From Prostheceraeus crozeri (lineage: Eukaryota > Platyhelminthes > Polycladida > Euryleptidae), in assembly GCA_907163375.1 (NCBI GenBank), contig CAJQUW010004739.1:124001-188000 (forward strand): a DNA stretch of 64,000 nt, read 5' to 3'. This document shows, in pieces, positions 1-9,508 of the stretch (positions are counted from its first letter, which is position 1; every line of letters starts with the position of its first letter). Both the position numbers and the translations under genes were made by a program. The notes under the pieces are model-generated. The model saw only the letters and a list, made by a program, of their open reading frames with translations. It did not search any database and was not told the DNA's origin.

Positions 1-200
1 ATGACTATCACTTAGGAACTATAACCTTGCGCTTAACTACAAAGCATTTTGTATGACTGACCATGTGACTGCATGGGATGCAGACTATTTGCCTACACAG
101 ATGCTACGGTTATATGACTACCCATACTGTAGGTTACACTGCATGTATATGTCAATGTATGTGACTTCTGTATTTCGCAATAGTAAAAGGGATTTTCAGT
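1..200. repeat. Left copy of perfect 200-bp direct repeat
   Basis: Bases 1-200 are identical to 6035-6234 in the same orientation. Identity stops exactly after position 200. The repeat may continue to the left, beyond the window edge. The two copies bracket the PLE1/Harbinger composite. I see no protein in it; the short reading frame in the right copy is probably chance. It could be a PLE terminal repeat, an unusually long target duplication, or an assembly duplication. Confidence 0.9.
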
Positions 201-293
201 AGTAGATACCCGAAGATATCAAGGTTGGGCCAAAACCCAACTAATACCGCGCACACTGAGTTCCAACAGAGAGGACAGAAAACTCGATACTAA

Positions 294-333
294 TGCGATG
301 ACCGGTTTCGTGTAATGTCTTTATCAAATCGCA
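294..333 (-). ncRNA. Hammerhead-ribozyme-like motif in PLE1 3' region
   Basis: On the minus strand an outer six-base stem (TGCGAT with ATCGCA) encloses TTGATAAA, a short spacer, GAAA, CCGG and a GTC cleavage-type triplet. This is the order of the type I hammerhead: CUGANGA box, stem II, GAAA, short stem III, NUH, stem I. Minimal hammerheads with very short stem III are known from Penelope-like elements. Here the first core box is degenerate and stem II is weak, so self-cleavage is doubtful. It is either a decayed ribozyme or a chance resemblance in the right place. Confidence 0.4.
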
Positions 334-375
334 TAAACTGAAGCACAGTACAATCGTTTACGGGCATTAAATACA

Positions 376-978
376 TTAGCGAAAAGTGTTCAACAAGTTA
401 CGAAGATTTGAGTGGTTTGTGTAGCTGCCAATGTAGTTTTTGATTGACTGTTGACAGATACGGACAATTTGCTTGCTGCAGGCGCTATGTGGTAAGACCA
501 AGTGAATAGAATTATTGTAGTCACCAAGCTTATTGATTCCGTGCGGTGAAATTGTATTGAGCCGCTTCATCCATCTAGCTTCTTTGGTCTTTCGTTTGGT
601 AGTGTTCACACAATACTCCAATGCGGTAAAAGAGAAATGTGCAATGGAACAATGCGTACGGAAATGTTCAGAGACAGCAGTAGGATGACAATATAAAATA
701 TTATATACATGTTCTCTGATACGAGTTGCAAGACATCTCGATGTTTCTCCTACGTACGACTTAAAACAGTTTGTACAGGTAATGAGATAAATTACAGCTA
801 CACTATTGCAATACAACCTATGTAAAATGGGGTAAGTATGTACAGAAAAGGTAGGTGTAGCGTATTTACAAATATTACAACACTTATGTGGATCACATGG
901 AAAAAAAGCCCGGTTCCCACAAGGAGGGGCTACGGTGAGTAAATGCAAAAAGTTTGCGAATACAATTTCTGATAGCAC
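376..978 (-). CDS. PLE1 GIY-YIG endonuclease region
   Basis: This 200-aa frame carries the GIY-YIG signature: YLI at residues 64-66 and YVG at 75-77, followed by ETSRCLATRIREH, including the conserved arginine and histidine. A cysteine/histidine cluster (CDPHKCCNIC, residues 28-37) precedes it, as in many PLE endonucleases. The domain makes the nick that primes reverse transcription. It overlaps the RT frame, which lies in another register, so the polyprotein is no longer continuous. Assignment to a PLE is firm because RT motifs lie directly upstream in transcription order. Confidence 0.85.
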   Translation of the reverse strand: MLSEIVFANFLHLLTVAPPCGNRAFFPCDPHKCCNICKYATPTFSVHTYPILHRLYCNSVAVIYLITCTNCFKSYVGETSRCLATRIREHVYNILYCHPTAVSEHFRTHCSIAHFSFTALEYCVNTTKRKTKEARWMKRLNTISPHGINKLGDYNNSIHLVLPHSACSKQIVRICQQSIKNYIGSYTNHSNLRNLLNTFR

Positions 979-1534
979 TGCGTGTATAGCCTTTTTTCAT
1001 CCAGTTCTTTTGTACAATCTCTCTGCTCAAACAGAAATCACGGTAAGTAGAACTGAGAGTTAAAAATCTGTACAATTGAGAATAAATAATACTGGAAAAG
1101 ATATGTGATGGATGATATGAGTCGGTATCTAATAAGTTAAAAGAATCTGTGGGTTTGAAGCCTACACGGTGAAAAATACAATCATTACATCTGTACAGTT
1201 CTAAATCTAAAAATCTGATACTGTACAAATTAAAAGTCACAGAGACAGAAATATTTACATCGAGGCTATTTACAGAATTTACAAAGGTAAGTAGGTCCGC
1301 TTCCGAATGATTCCACACTCCAAAAATATCATCAATGAAGCGGATCCATAAGCATGGAATTTTTGAGAACTTAAGGATCTGCTCCTCCCATTGTCCAAGA
1401 TAAATGTTGGCATAGGAACCACCAAAGGCGCAGCCCATGGCGGTCCCGTGGACTTGTAAAAATCTTTCACCATGAAAAGTAAAGTCATTGGATGATAGTA
1501 ACAAACGTAGCATTGACAATATCGTGAGATCGTG
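893..1534 (-). CDS. PLE1 reverse transcriptase, palm and thumb part
   Basis: The frame contains the RT palm motifs FLQVHGTAMGCAFGGSYANIY and, further on, RFIDDIFGVWNH, which carries the FIDD version of the catalytic YxDD box. IRFLDLELYRC follows, then a thumb-like segment ending near the endonuclease. The GTAMG and F/YIDD motifs are typical of Penelope RTs, which are related to telomerase RT. The displayed 208-aa frame begins at a TTG codon only because the Harbinger insertion cuts the coding sequence just upstream; it is not a natural start. The other part of the domain is at 5200-5575. Confidence 0.85.
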   Translation of the reverse strand, partial: HDLTILSMLRLLLSSNDFTFHGERFLQVHGTAMGCAFGGSYANIYLGQWEEQILKFSKIPCLWIRFIDDIFGVWNHSEADLLTFVNSVNSLDVNISVSVTFNLYSIRFLDLELYRCNDCIFHRVGFKPTDSFNLLDTDSYHPSHIFSSIIYSQLYRFLTLSSTYRDFCLSREIVQKNWMKKGYTRSAIRNCIRKLFAFTHRSPSLWEPGFFSM

Positions 1535-1535
1535 C

Positions 1536-1549
1536 CCGTATTAACAATC
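1536..1549 (+). repeat. Harbinger left terminal inverted repeat
   Basis: CCGTATTAACAATC matches the reverse complement of 5186-5199 at all 14 bases. Similarity fades inward, but both ends have subterminal blocks built on TTACCAACAG/CTGTTGGTAA-type palindromes. Confidence 0.85.
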
Positions 1550-1745
1550 TGTCGGTAATCCTACTGTGAATTACCAACAGCAGTTGGTAACTTTCACAAC
1601 AGCTCAGTTCATGGTATTAACAAACTGACAGTAACATTCACAGTAGCTCTTCACTGGTTACTGCCATCGGCCAATCAGAATTCAGCATTGACACCTTGGT
1701 CGATCACATCTTTATGAGACACATGTTAACTATGACTGATGTACA

Positions 1746-2465
1746 ATGACCAATATGTCTAAAGGCAAAGAACTCGATATTCGAATAATCGAGCTGTATG
1801 AAGAGAATCGCAGTATTTTGGAAAACAAGGGACGAAAGGCTCAAATCGATTTAAGAAAGAAAGAAGCCTGGGAGTCCATAACGCTGAAGATCAATGCTGA
1901 ATTTGGTGTTCAGCTCACCACAAAAAAGGTTGAAGATAAGTGGCGCTACTTGAAACGAACATCAAAGAAGGCCAATGCTACCCATGTCAGAGCCAAACAA
2001 AGAACTGGTGGTGGCCCACCTCCGAAACCCCTGACAGAGACTAATGAGAAAGTGGTGAATGTGTTGGGGAAAACTGTTGGTTTCCGGGGTATCGCAGGAG
2101 GAATGGAATCAACGGTAGCTGACCTCATAACAAGCAACAACACCAATGATGTCGGAACTTCAAGTGATCCAGGACCTACAAACAGAGAGCATCAGAATAC
2201 GAGTATACCCGACAATGCGAATGAAACTGGTATTGTTGCATTGGGTACTGATGAAAATAACGATCCAATAAATCTACCAACAAACCGACAGGTGAGCCAG
2301 AAGAAATCACCTAAAAAGAAACTAAGTCAAGAGGACATTCTGCTCCTTCAGGAGAAAGTCCTAAAACGAGATCTTGAACTTCAAGAAATAAAATTCAGAC
2401 TGTTTAGTAAAGCTGAAAAGTTTTTTGATATAAAATTAGCTGAATTTGATCGTGATGTTTTATAA
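1746..2465 (+). CDS. Harbinger Myb/SANT-like DNA-binding protein
   Basis: This 239-aa protein starts MTNMSKGKELDIRIIELYEE. Residues about 8-70 form a Myb/SANT-like (Myb_DNA-bind_5/MADF-like) trihelical domain with tryptophans at AWESITLKI and DKWRYLKR. The middle is low-complexity, with a GGGPPPKP stretch and an Asn/Thr-rich linker. The last 45 residues, from about 195, are strongly charged and predicted helical, possibly a coiled coil for partner binding. In Harbinger elements this protein binds the transposon ends and brings the nuclease to them. It lies 0.7 kb upstream of the nuclease on the same strand. ATG 1746 has another in-frame ATG at codon 4. Confidence 0.82.
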   Translation: MTNMSKGKELDIRIIELYEENRSILENKGRKAQIDLRKKEAWESITLKINAEFGVQLTTKKVEDKWRYLKRTSKKANATHVRAKQRTGGGPPPKPLTETNEKVVNVLGKTVGFRGIAGGMESTVADLITSNNTNDVGTSSDPGPTNREHQNTSIPDNANETGIVALGTDENNDPINLPTNRQVSQKKSPKKKLSQEDILLLQEKVLKRDLELQEIKFRLFSKAEKFFDIKLAEFDRDVL

Positions 2466-3197
2466 GACTTTATCCTGAACGACTCGAGTTTTACTACAGA
2501 AAATATTTTCTGATTTTTTCATTAGTATCAGTAGGCCCTCCATGTAGATGTGTGTTCATATGGTATTGGTGTTAAGTGTTCTTTGGTATTGGTTTTGGTT
2601 ATATAATAGAGTTATCACAACAATCCTTTGTTTTTGTTTGTTCATGTACATGAAAGCTATCCATTGAGTACACGTATTTAGAATACATTTATGAAAAAGA
2701 ATTCTATTAAATATATTTAATTCGGGATTATTAATTGAATTTTTAATTTGAAAGATCCCCAAACTACTCCGAAAAGATAATTTTCATTTGTTTTGCAACA
2801 ATAATTGATTGCTATCAATGAAATTTGCCTTTCCTTTATAATAGAATTTTAGAAACTGTTAATTAATTATTAGTATAACTTGGTATCTTGCTTCAGAAGT
2901 TTAGTAGAAAAGTATAGTCTATAGGCCTTTTATTGTAGCCTATATAGTCTCTCAATCATATCCGTGTAATGAATAGCTTACGTTGGGCTATATTTTAAGA
3001 ACTTGACATTTGAATTACATTTTATATAACTTTGTAGTTTTTTCGCCAAATTTGTGAATCATATAGAAATGGATTGTGCCAGTCGTCCGCGCGGCTGGTA
3101 CAATACATTTCTATGTGTATACTCGTATACGATTTCAGTCTTAGCATTCATTTTAAAAGTCTCATTCACGCAATATATATTTTTCCTTTACAGTATC
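2466..3197 (+). other. Harbinger internal spacer with candidate splice acceptor
   Basis: AT-rich sequence between the two Harbinger genes, with no supported coding. A pyrimidine-rich tract ending in CAG at 3191-3193 lies five bases before the preferred ATG of the nuclease (3198). A 5' leader intron is therefore plausible. Confidence 0.4.
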
Positions 3198-4214
3198 ATG
3201 GCAAGGTTTATGATCGCTGCAAGCCGAAAAACGAAATCGTATAGGAAGATATTTGATCCCTTGGCTGAATTGAACGACAAAGAATTATATTCTAGATTTC
3301 GATTTGACAAGAACGGAATTATTTATTTATCTGATATGTTGAGAAATGATCTGCAGTCGGTAACGGCAAAAAGTCGAGCAATTCCAGTCGAAATACAAGT
3401 ATGTATAGCACTGAGATATTTATCCTCTAACGATTTCCAGATAGGGGTTGCAGACGACTTTCATATATCTCAACCCGAAGTTTCTCTCATAGTAACCAGA
3501 TTTATAGATGCAATTGTTAGACATGTTGATGACTTCGTTAAGTTCCCTTCTTCACGAGATGCAAGTCGGCATGCTCAATCAGAGTTTTACCAAATTGCGG
3601 GGTTTCCTCGAGTTGTTGGATGCTTGGATTGTACCCATGTACGCATTCTTGCTCCAGGTGAAGATGAAAATGATTATGTTAATCGCAAAGGATATCATAG
3701 TATCAATGTAAGCTTACAGGCAGTTTGCGATGCCAATGGGAAATTCATCAATTTCTCTGCGAAATGGCCCGGATCCACTCACGATTCATTCATATTACGT
3801 AACAGCTCTCTTTGGGATTATTGTGAAGCGGGGAGATTGGATGGAATAATTTTAGGAGATTCTGGATATCCGAACAGAAAATGGCTCTTCACACCTTACA
3901 GAAATCCCCAGACTGATGCCCAGACAGTTTATAACAGTAAACATAAGCGAACACGTGTTCTAATCGAAAACGCTTTTGGACGTTTGAAACGACGCTTTGC
4001 AATATTACACAGTGAAGCGAGTCTTAATAGCGAAAAGGTTGCTAAAGTTGTAGCAGCTTGTATTATTTTGCAAAACATAGCAATCGATATAAGATTGCAA
4101 GATTTGAGTGATGTTGAAATTGATGACCAAGAAACCGATCTTCCTCCTGTTGGGTCTTTCCCATTGAACTCATCAGCGTATCGAGATGCCTTTACAAACG
4201 ATGTTTTTGGCTAA
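3198..4214 (+). CDS. Harbinger transposase, HARBI1-type DDE nuclease
   Basis: I start at ATG 3198 (MARFMIAASRK), giving 338 aa, close to the usual length of about 350. The frame is open back to 3054, but that extension looks like intron: hydrophobic, and followed by a CAG acceptor. Catalytic acids are D144 in GCLDCTH, D221 in GDSGYP and E257 in RVLIENAFGRLKRR, with the family motifs NVSLQAVCDANGKF and WPGSTHDSF between. The spacing fits the DDE_Tnp_4 family. The enzyme cuts and joins Harbinger ends and needs the Myb-like partner encoded just upstream. No key residue is missing. The tail after about residue 300 is acidic and variable. Confidence 0.9.
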   Translation: MARFMIAASRKTKSYRKIFDPLAELNDKELYSRFRFDKNGIIYLSDMLRNDLQSVTAKSRAIPVEIQVCIALRYLSSNDFQIGVADDFHISQPEVSLIVTRFIDAIVRHVDDFVKFPSSRDASRHAQSEFYQIAGFPRVVGCLDCTHVRILAPGEDENDYVNRKGYHSINVSLQAVCDANGKFINFSAKWPGSTHDSFILRNSSLWDYCEAGRLDGIILGDSGYPNRKWLFTPYRNPQTDAQTVYNSKHKRTRVLIENAFGRLKRRFAILHSEASLNSEKVAKVVAACIILQNIAIDIRLQDLSDVEIDDQETDLPPVGSFPLNSSAYRDAFTNDVFG

Positions 4215-4980
4215 TTGTTTATACTTGTGCAATATTTTTGAAATACAAAATTCTCAGCCCACTAGTTTTCTTATTATACTACAGTCAAAAATTCAAAATA
4301 ATAACGATTGAAGTCCTCGTTGACATCGATTGTGTAAAGTAAATTAGGATGTATCATATTTACGTATGTGGAACATAAATGTGGTTACATTAATGTACGC
4401 TATCAATGTAACAAAATACTCTAGCCTACATATTAATCATTTTGAGGTTAATTTGAGAATTCTTTTACGTCTCAATTATCTTGTCAATTACATGTACAGC
4501 TTTCTCGTAGCTATGCATAAAAGAAAAGTCTCCTCTTTATGGTAATCAGTCCAACAAAAACGATTATCTTTAAAAATCATATGAATCTGATTCTTTCATG
4601 AGGAATTTTGTTTGTAATATAAGTCTACCTCAAGCATAATTTGAAAAAATATTTCATAATTTTAATTATTGTATTGTTATTCATAACCTCCATAAAAATC
4701 AATATTGAAACCGGTACAGCGCTATAACGTTTTTTATATAGAAAATTTTTCAGTATATATATATACCATGAGCAAAAATGCTTACTTTAGACTTTTTGAT
4801 CAAAATTTCACAAAGGTATTTTTATAGACAAAGTTCGGCGAAGATTAGGCATATATACGCTCGTATATTTGCTATATGAGGGTGTAAAACAAAATAATAC
4901 TGTTCATTTGACATGTTAGCTTAGCATAGTATACCATACTGAGTCATGTAGAGGACAGATTTCTAATTATTATGACTAAT
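4215..4980. other. Harbinger 3' non-coding region
   Basis: AT-rich, no open frame of note and no RNA gene seen. It leads into the right subterminal repeats. Confidence 0.5.
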
Positions 4981-5185
4981 GAAAACATTTATCGACATTT
5001 TACCTACAGGTAGCTGTCGGTAACAATTTTGACCTGTTGGTGTTTGTAATTACCTACAGTTAAAATTTGTTAATACCAATTACCAACACCTACAAGTAAT
5101 TACCAACAGCTGCTGGTAATTACCTACAGATAATATTTATTAATACCAATTACCAACAGCTGCTGGTAATTACCTGCAGGTAAAT
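4981..5185. repeat. Harbinger right subterminal palindromic repeats
   Basis: Several copies of TTACCAACAG and CTGTTGGTAA-like blocks occur here, including the 16-bp palindrome ACCAGCAGCTGTTGGT in closely related forms. An about 80-bp unit (TTAATACCAATTACCAACA...) occurs twice in tandem. Similar but fewer blocks occur at 1550-1675. Such arrays are likely binding sites for the Myb-like protein; that role is inferred. Confidence 0.7.
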
Positions 5186-5199
5186 GATTGTTAATACGG
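5186..5199 (-). repeat. Harbinger right terminal inverted repeat
   Basis: GATTGTTAATACGG is the exact reverse complement of 1536-1549. PLE1 coding resumes immediately beyond it. Confidence 0.85.
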
Positions 5200-5575
5200 C
5201 GTACATCAGGAAAATTCAAAAAAGCTTGAGCACATGCTTTAACACCTTCGTTTGTTGGAATATTGGTGTATAGCGACGCTACGTCCACTGTAAATAAAAT
5301 AGAGTCATCTTGTAAGCGAAAATTCTTCAAAATAGAAATTACATGGTTCGAGTCGCGTACGTAGCTAGGTAAACTTTTAGCTATCGGTGACAAAAAATAT
5401 TCTATGTAAGAAGCACAATTTCTGGAGACACTTGAAGTATCGGAAACAATTGGTCTACCGGGTGGCATAAAAGGAGTAGGCCATTTATTTTTGTGGATTT
5501 TAGGCAGAAGATAAAAACGGCGGTCTCTCGATTGCTGAACAGGCTCCAGCGCACGTAATTCACGATTAGTGATGC
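5200..5575 (-). CDS. PLE1 reverse transcriptase, fingers part
   Basis: On the minus strand this reads RRFYLLPKIHKNKWPTPFMP, then PPGRPIVSDTSSVSRNC, then SILFTVDVASLYTNIP. The LPKIHK, PGRPIVSD and DVASLYTNIP blocks are RT motifs conserved in Penelope elements; the first aspartate of the active site is in VDVASLY. The segment is cut by the Harbinger right end. On its other side the similarity stops near 5575, where hAT-like sequence begins, so the N-terminus of PLE1 is absent. Confidence 0.82.
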
Positions 5576-5800
5576 CCTAGTGATATCCTACTTTAAAAAA
5601 TCTTTGCTTCCAGGGGTCAGTGCCGATTTATCTTTCATGCTTTCATGATAACTTCATTTTCCTCGTTAAATCATCGGTTCAACTCGTTCATGCAAAGATC
5701 AATTATCGGATAAAATACTTGTGTGCGGAAATCAATAATGGAAGAGGATCCTAGCGAAGATATAACTACACTGTCTTTTAAACATTTCGAATGTTTTCTA
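5576..5800 (-). pseudogene. Decayed hAT transposase fragment (DUF4371/ZMYM1-like)
   Basis: Minus-strand translation gives IIDFRTQVFYPIIDLCMNEL followed by NR, a stop, and FNEENEVIMKA. This resembles the Y/FRxxxYxPxLDxxxxEL...RF...N..IM block of hAT transposases related to ZMYM1. Several stops follow within 60 codons. No zinc finger, catalytic motif or end is visible. PLE1 may have inserted into an old hAT copy. The identification rests on one short motif. Confidence 0.4.
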
Positions 5801-6034
5801 ATTCTTTTTCTTGAGCTTGTTTTTTTCTAGACCACAAGCATCACCAAGCTCATCTGCTTGATTTGTTTCATAACTCCTTGGCCTGGCTAAGTTGAACCCC
5901 GAGAAAGTTTAACCTTATTATCTAGACTCTTACAAATTGAATTAGAAATATTTCGATTATATAACAAGTTAAATTAGGCATACTAAATGTGCATTTATGT
6001 CCAATTGCATGCAAATTATGTATACTGCATTATC

Positions 6035-6234
6035 ATGACTATCACTTAGGAACTATAACCTTGCGCTTAACTACAAAGCATTTTGTATGACTGACCATGT
6101 GACTGCATGGGATGCAGACTATTTGCCTACACAGATGCTACGGTTATATGACTACCCATACTGTAGGTTACACTGCATGTATATGTCAATGTATGTGACT
6201 TCTGTATTTCGCAATAGTAAAAGGGATTTTCAGT
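6035..6234. repeat. Right copy of perfect 200-bp direct repeat
   Basis: Identical to 1-200, with no mismatch seen over 200 bases. Flanking sequence differs to the right of both copies. Together they flank PLE1 and its Harbinger insert. Confidence 0.9.
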
Positions 6235-7617
6235 CAAAAAGATGCAAATTTTTCTTGAGTACTTTCAAAGTATGTTTGTAATTATTAAAGCCTATCTTAA
6301 CTACTTCCAAGATGAGACTTGCCAAGATCTCATGTTTGAAGCTGCTGGCGAATCAATTGCAATTTTAAACTTCTGTCTCCACTCTCAGGCCGGTCCCTCT
6401 CAGATTGTCAAAGTTGTTGCTTTCGACACTACACCCAGACAGGTCTTTCAAACGAAGTAGGGGAGGAAATCTTAATTTCTGTTAAAACATGCTGTAAGTG
6501 GTGGCCAGCCGTCACTGGGGTGTCCCTACTTCTCATGGCCAAGTCAGTGGTACATATATGCCTCCATTTTTTCCTTCGACTGTTCACTCAGCGGAAAAAT
6601 TCCACATTCTCGCCAAAGTCAACCACCTGGGATGATGTCCCAGTAGCGAGGGCCGACACGTCGAAGTTAGTCGGAACTGCTTCCAGAAACGACGCAGCGA
6701 CCAGGCAATAGAGTCGCTGAGGTTACTCCATACCTTACTGTACCACTGACTTTGAAAGTAAAGTATCAATTCATAATTTGACACTCTGTTTAGCAGATCG
6801 ACCGTTTGAACTATTCGACAACGCGAACAACAGGCGTTCTATTAACTGTTGAATCAGTCGTGCGACTTCAGAAATGGTGCAGATGTGGCGTTTCGTTTTG
6901 CTTTAAACATCCAAATGAAAGCAAATCACATGACTGTAGCATATTTGGACCATCTCATTGGTAAAATAGCAAGATCATCGCACGATATGATCTACGTACG
7001 CTCGCTACGCCCGCGCAAAATTTGATCGATCACACCATGCACTACCGAAATCTGAATTAGCTCATTGTCTCTCAAGATAGACGATCTGTTGATTGATTGT
7101 ATTAGCAGGTGGAAATCTCTAGTAAAAAATCGCTTATCTATTATCTTATCTCATCCTCATCATTCAAAAAGTCCACTGAGAAATCAGCTATAATGCTACA
7201 TGTTAATAGGTAGCAAATCTATTAGATAAAATACGCTCGCATATTCTGAACACGGCAAAATCATCAAAAATGACAATTGCTCCTTCATATTGTCAGCTGT
7301 TCTAATTATTCATTAAAGCTATGTCTTAGAATAAGATCTCAGAAACGTGATACCGAACCTTAACAAGACGATAACAAACTTTTATCTTGTGTTTAATGAC
7401 CTATTATAGCTGTTCACGTGTCAACAATTATCAAATAACCAAAAACTCGACACAGAGAAAATCTCCTCCCTATACAATCTTGCTACCGTTCAACAGGATA
7501 AAGAGATAACGTTGTAAACAAAAATGCTTGTAGTAAATATTGCTGACTTGGCTAGCAATCCAAGTCAGTATCTAATGCAACGATTCGTAACTACTCTCTA
7601 TTATTGTAATGCAAAAT
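6235..7617. other. Unannotated non-coding stretch
   Basis: Short frames on both strands look like chance. I recognise no protein motif, RNA or repeat end here. Confidence 0.4.
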
Positions 7618-7755
7618 ATAGGTGCTGGAGGCCGACTGCCGACAAAATTTAATCCGGGTGCCGACAGTGGCCCTGCCGACGGGGGTCCAATAATTTTCTT
7701 GGGGGGGGGGCATGTGCCCCCCCAGGACCCCTCGTAGCGCCACCCCTGCGCTCGG
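7618..7755. repeat. GC-rich repeat-like island with palindrome
   Basis: A sharply GC-rich block in AT-rich surroundings. It contains a G-run and GCATGTGCCCCCCC palindrome near 7690-7725 and repeated GCCGAC words before it. The boundaries look abrupt, as for an inserted repeat. The family is unknown. Confidence 0.4.
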
Positions 7756-8640
7756 GTATTAAACACATGAAGTCAATTGTGTTGCTTTCATTATTAAAAC
7801 TTTAGATAATATGAAGTGAGATGGTGGCATTGTTTAATGTGCTATGGCCTACTATTCCCTGGGTTGGTATATTGTGTCGATTTGCAGCAGTCATTAACAA
7901 CTATTTTTCAAAATTCGAATTAAAAATTGGTCCACAAAGTCATAATTGAAAGTGGGCTGTGCACTGGTTGTAAGAATATCTCAAGAATTCAATAGAAAAA
8001 ATTCTAATTATAGGATGATTTCTCCTTCATACGGTTAAGAAACCTAGCGCTTTTGTCGAATAAACACATTGAAAGCTTCTGCACCGACAATAATTTCTCA
8101 GATAAGTGAATAGTCGCTGGAACTTTTCAATTAATCATTAAATGACACATGTGATATAGTGTGATGATATTTTGGAAGCTGATATTCGAAAGCATGTAAA
8201 GATTTTGAAAATTGTTCAAATATAGTGAACAGGGGAGCCCTTTCAAGTAAAATGAATACTCTGAGATTTCTTGACCTCTGATTTCAAGCTGGAGCAATGT
8301 ATGTTCTGTAAATCGACATTGCAAGTTGCATATGTGACTGATAATACTCTTGATAGATTATAGGAGCGATATTTCAAAATGATGAACGTACAGAACGTTT
8401 TAAAGGATTTCTTTCTTTGTCATCCTGTCGCCGCAGTATTTTGTAAATTCACTATTGCTTTTGTGTATGATCTTTGGACAAGGGGCAGCAATCCAGATCA
8501 CAATTTGTCTTGATAAATATAAATACAAATAAGAAAACATGGACACCAAATCTCGCACAATTTGCGTTTTGGCCCAACTTAGTTCCTCCGGCGTGTGCCA
8601 TAATTTTCATGCAATTTCCATTCTAGGACTTTCTATATGC
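7756..8640. other. Unannotated non-coding stretch
   Basis: AT-rich, no supported gene or repeat. Confidence 0.4.
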
Positions 8641-8658
8641 TCTCTCTCTCTCTCTCTC
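8641..8658. repeat. (TC)n microsatellite
   Basis: Nine uninterrupted TC units. Confidence 0.95.
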
Positions 8659-8972
8659 AGCGTTTGATTCTTTGCTGACCGTTAATTTTCCTTTCTCTTT
8701 TTCACAAGATGTTGAATATCTCGTTTACGAAACGAAAATGGCGTATGCTGACCGGCTACATATATAAATGTACATGTACACAAGAAATGTGAAATATGAA
8801 CATGAGAAGTTCTCATGAGTTCTCATTGAGAACGCACATAGGAACGACGCAGGGAACGGCACACAGGAATAACGAGGATAGGATACGGGCACATGGGTTA
8901 GATTGAAGCGAGGAAACTTTAGATACATTAATATATACGCGTCATGCAATTATCGGAAATGAATCTCATTAT

Positions 8973-9072
8973 GGAATTGGAATTGGAATTGGAATTGAAT
9001 TGAACTGTTTCGACTAGAATTGGAATTGGAAATGGAATTGAAATTTCTGCTCTGGAATTGGAATTGGAATTA
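8973..9072. repeat. GGAATT hexamer minisatellite
   Basis: Two runs of GGAATT units with decayed copies between them (8973-9000, about 9018-9040 and 9053-9072). Confidence 0.9.
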
Positions 9073-9508
9073 AAAAATTTCAGTGGAATTTTTCCAGCTC
9101 TGTTCATAAGGGATGTGGAGGCCGAAATATGATGCTTATAAAATGAACATTACTTATGATAGCAGCATTGGGTACACAAAACTATTGAACAGTGCATTGC
9201 ATTAATTGAACTGAAAGAAAATTGTGAATTTTTGCATTACATTACTTAAGTGCTTTTCTCTTTTCATAAATCACAAATGAACATAAACACGTACATGTAG
9301 TGAAACATTGCACAGAGAAACAAGATTGCACAGCGGTACAAACAATAATTAGTCCACTCAATATTAATTACTAGCATCTGAATTGTGAGAATTTAGTATT
9401 ATAAGAATTTTAGGGCTAAGCGGTCAAAATCATTTTGATAATCTGTGATGCTCTTGGTGTACCTACTGGTTTATGTCATGCCTACATTATTTACTAAGAT
9501 TTCTTCAA

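Larger units (their letters stand above)
1535..5199 (+). mobile_element. PIF/Harbinger DNA transposon, whole-looking
   Basis: The element is about 3.66 kb and is bounded by a 14-bp inverted repeat (CCGTATTAACAATC at 1536-1549; its complement at 5186-5199). It encodes both standard Harbinger proteins on the plus strand: a Myb/SANT-like DNA-binding protein and a HARBI1-type DDE nuclease, both open. The right subterminal region holds repeated palindromic motifs. It interrupts the PLE1 reverse transcriptase, which makes it younger than PLE1. A 3-bp duplication is expected for the family; the best candidate here is imperfect (GTG left, GCG right). Two open ORFs with all three catalytic acids make recent or current activity plausible. 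Confidence 0.88.
201..5575 (-). mobile_element. Penelope-like retroelement (PLE1), interrupted by Harbinger
   Basis: Reading on the minus strand, the parts are an N-terminal reverse transcriptase portion (5200-5575), the rest of the reverse transcriptase (893-1534) and a C-terminal GIY-YIG endonuclease (376-978). This RT plus GIY-YIG order defines Penelope-like elements, which integrate by target-primed reverse transcription. A 3.7-kb Harbinger element sits inside the RT. The 5' end appears lost near 5575, where hAT-like sequence begins. The element is broken: coding lies in more than one frame besides the insertion. Its long open stretches suggest it is not very old. Both outer flanks carry the 200-bp direct repeat. 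Confidence 0.85.

Noticed and set aside
6087-6281. Short plus frame in the right 200-bp repeat
   Set aside because: Most of it is repeated DNA also present at 53-200, with no protein motif and no context.
8725-8949. Minus frame near the GGAATT repeat
   Set aside because: The sequence is built from repeated GAGAAC/TTCTCAT words. No protein feature.
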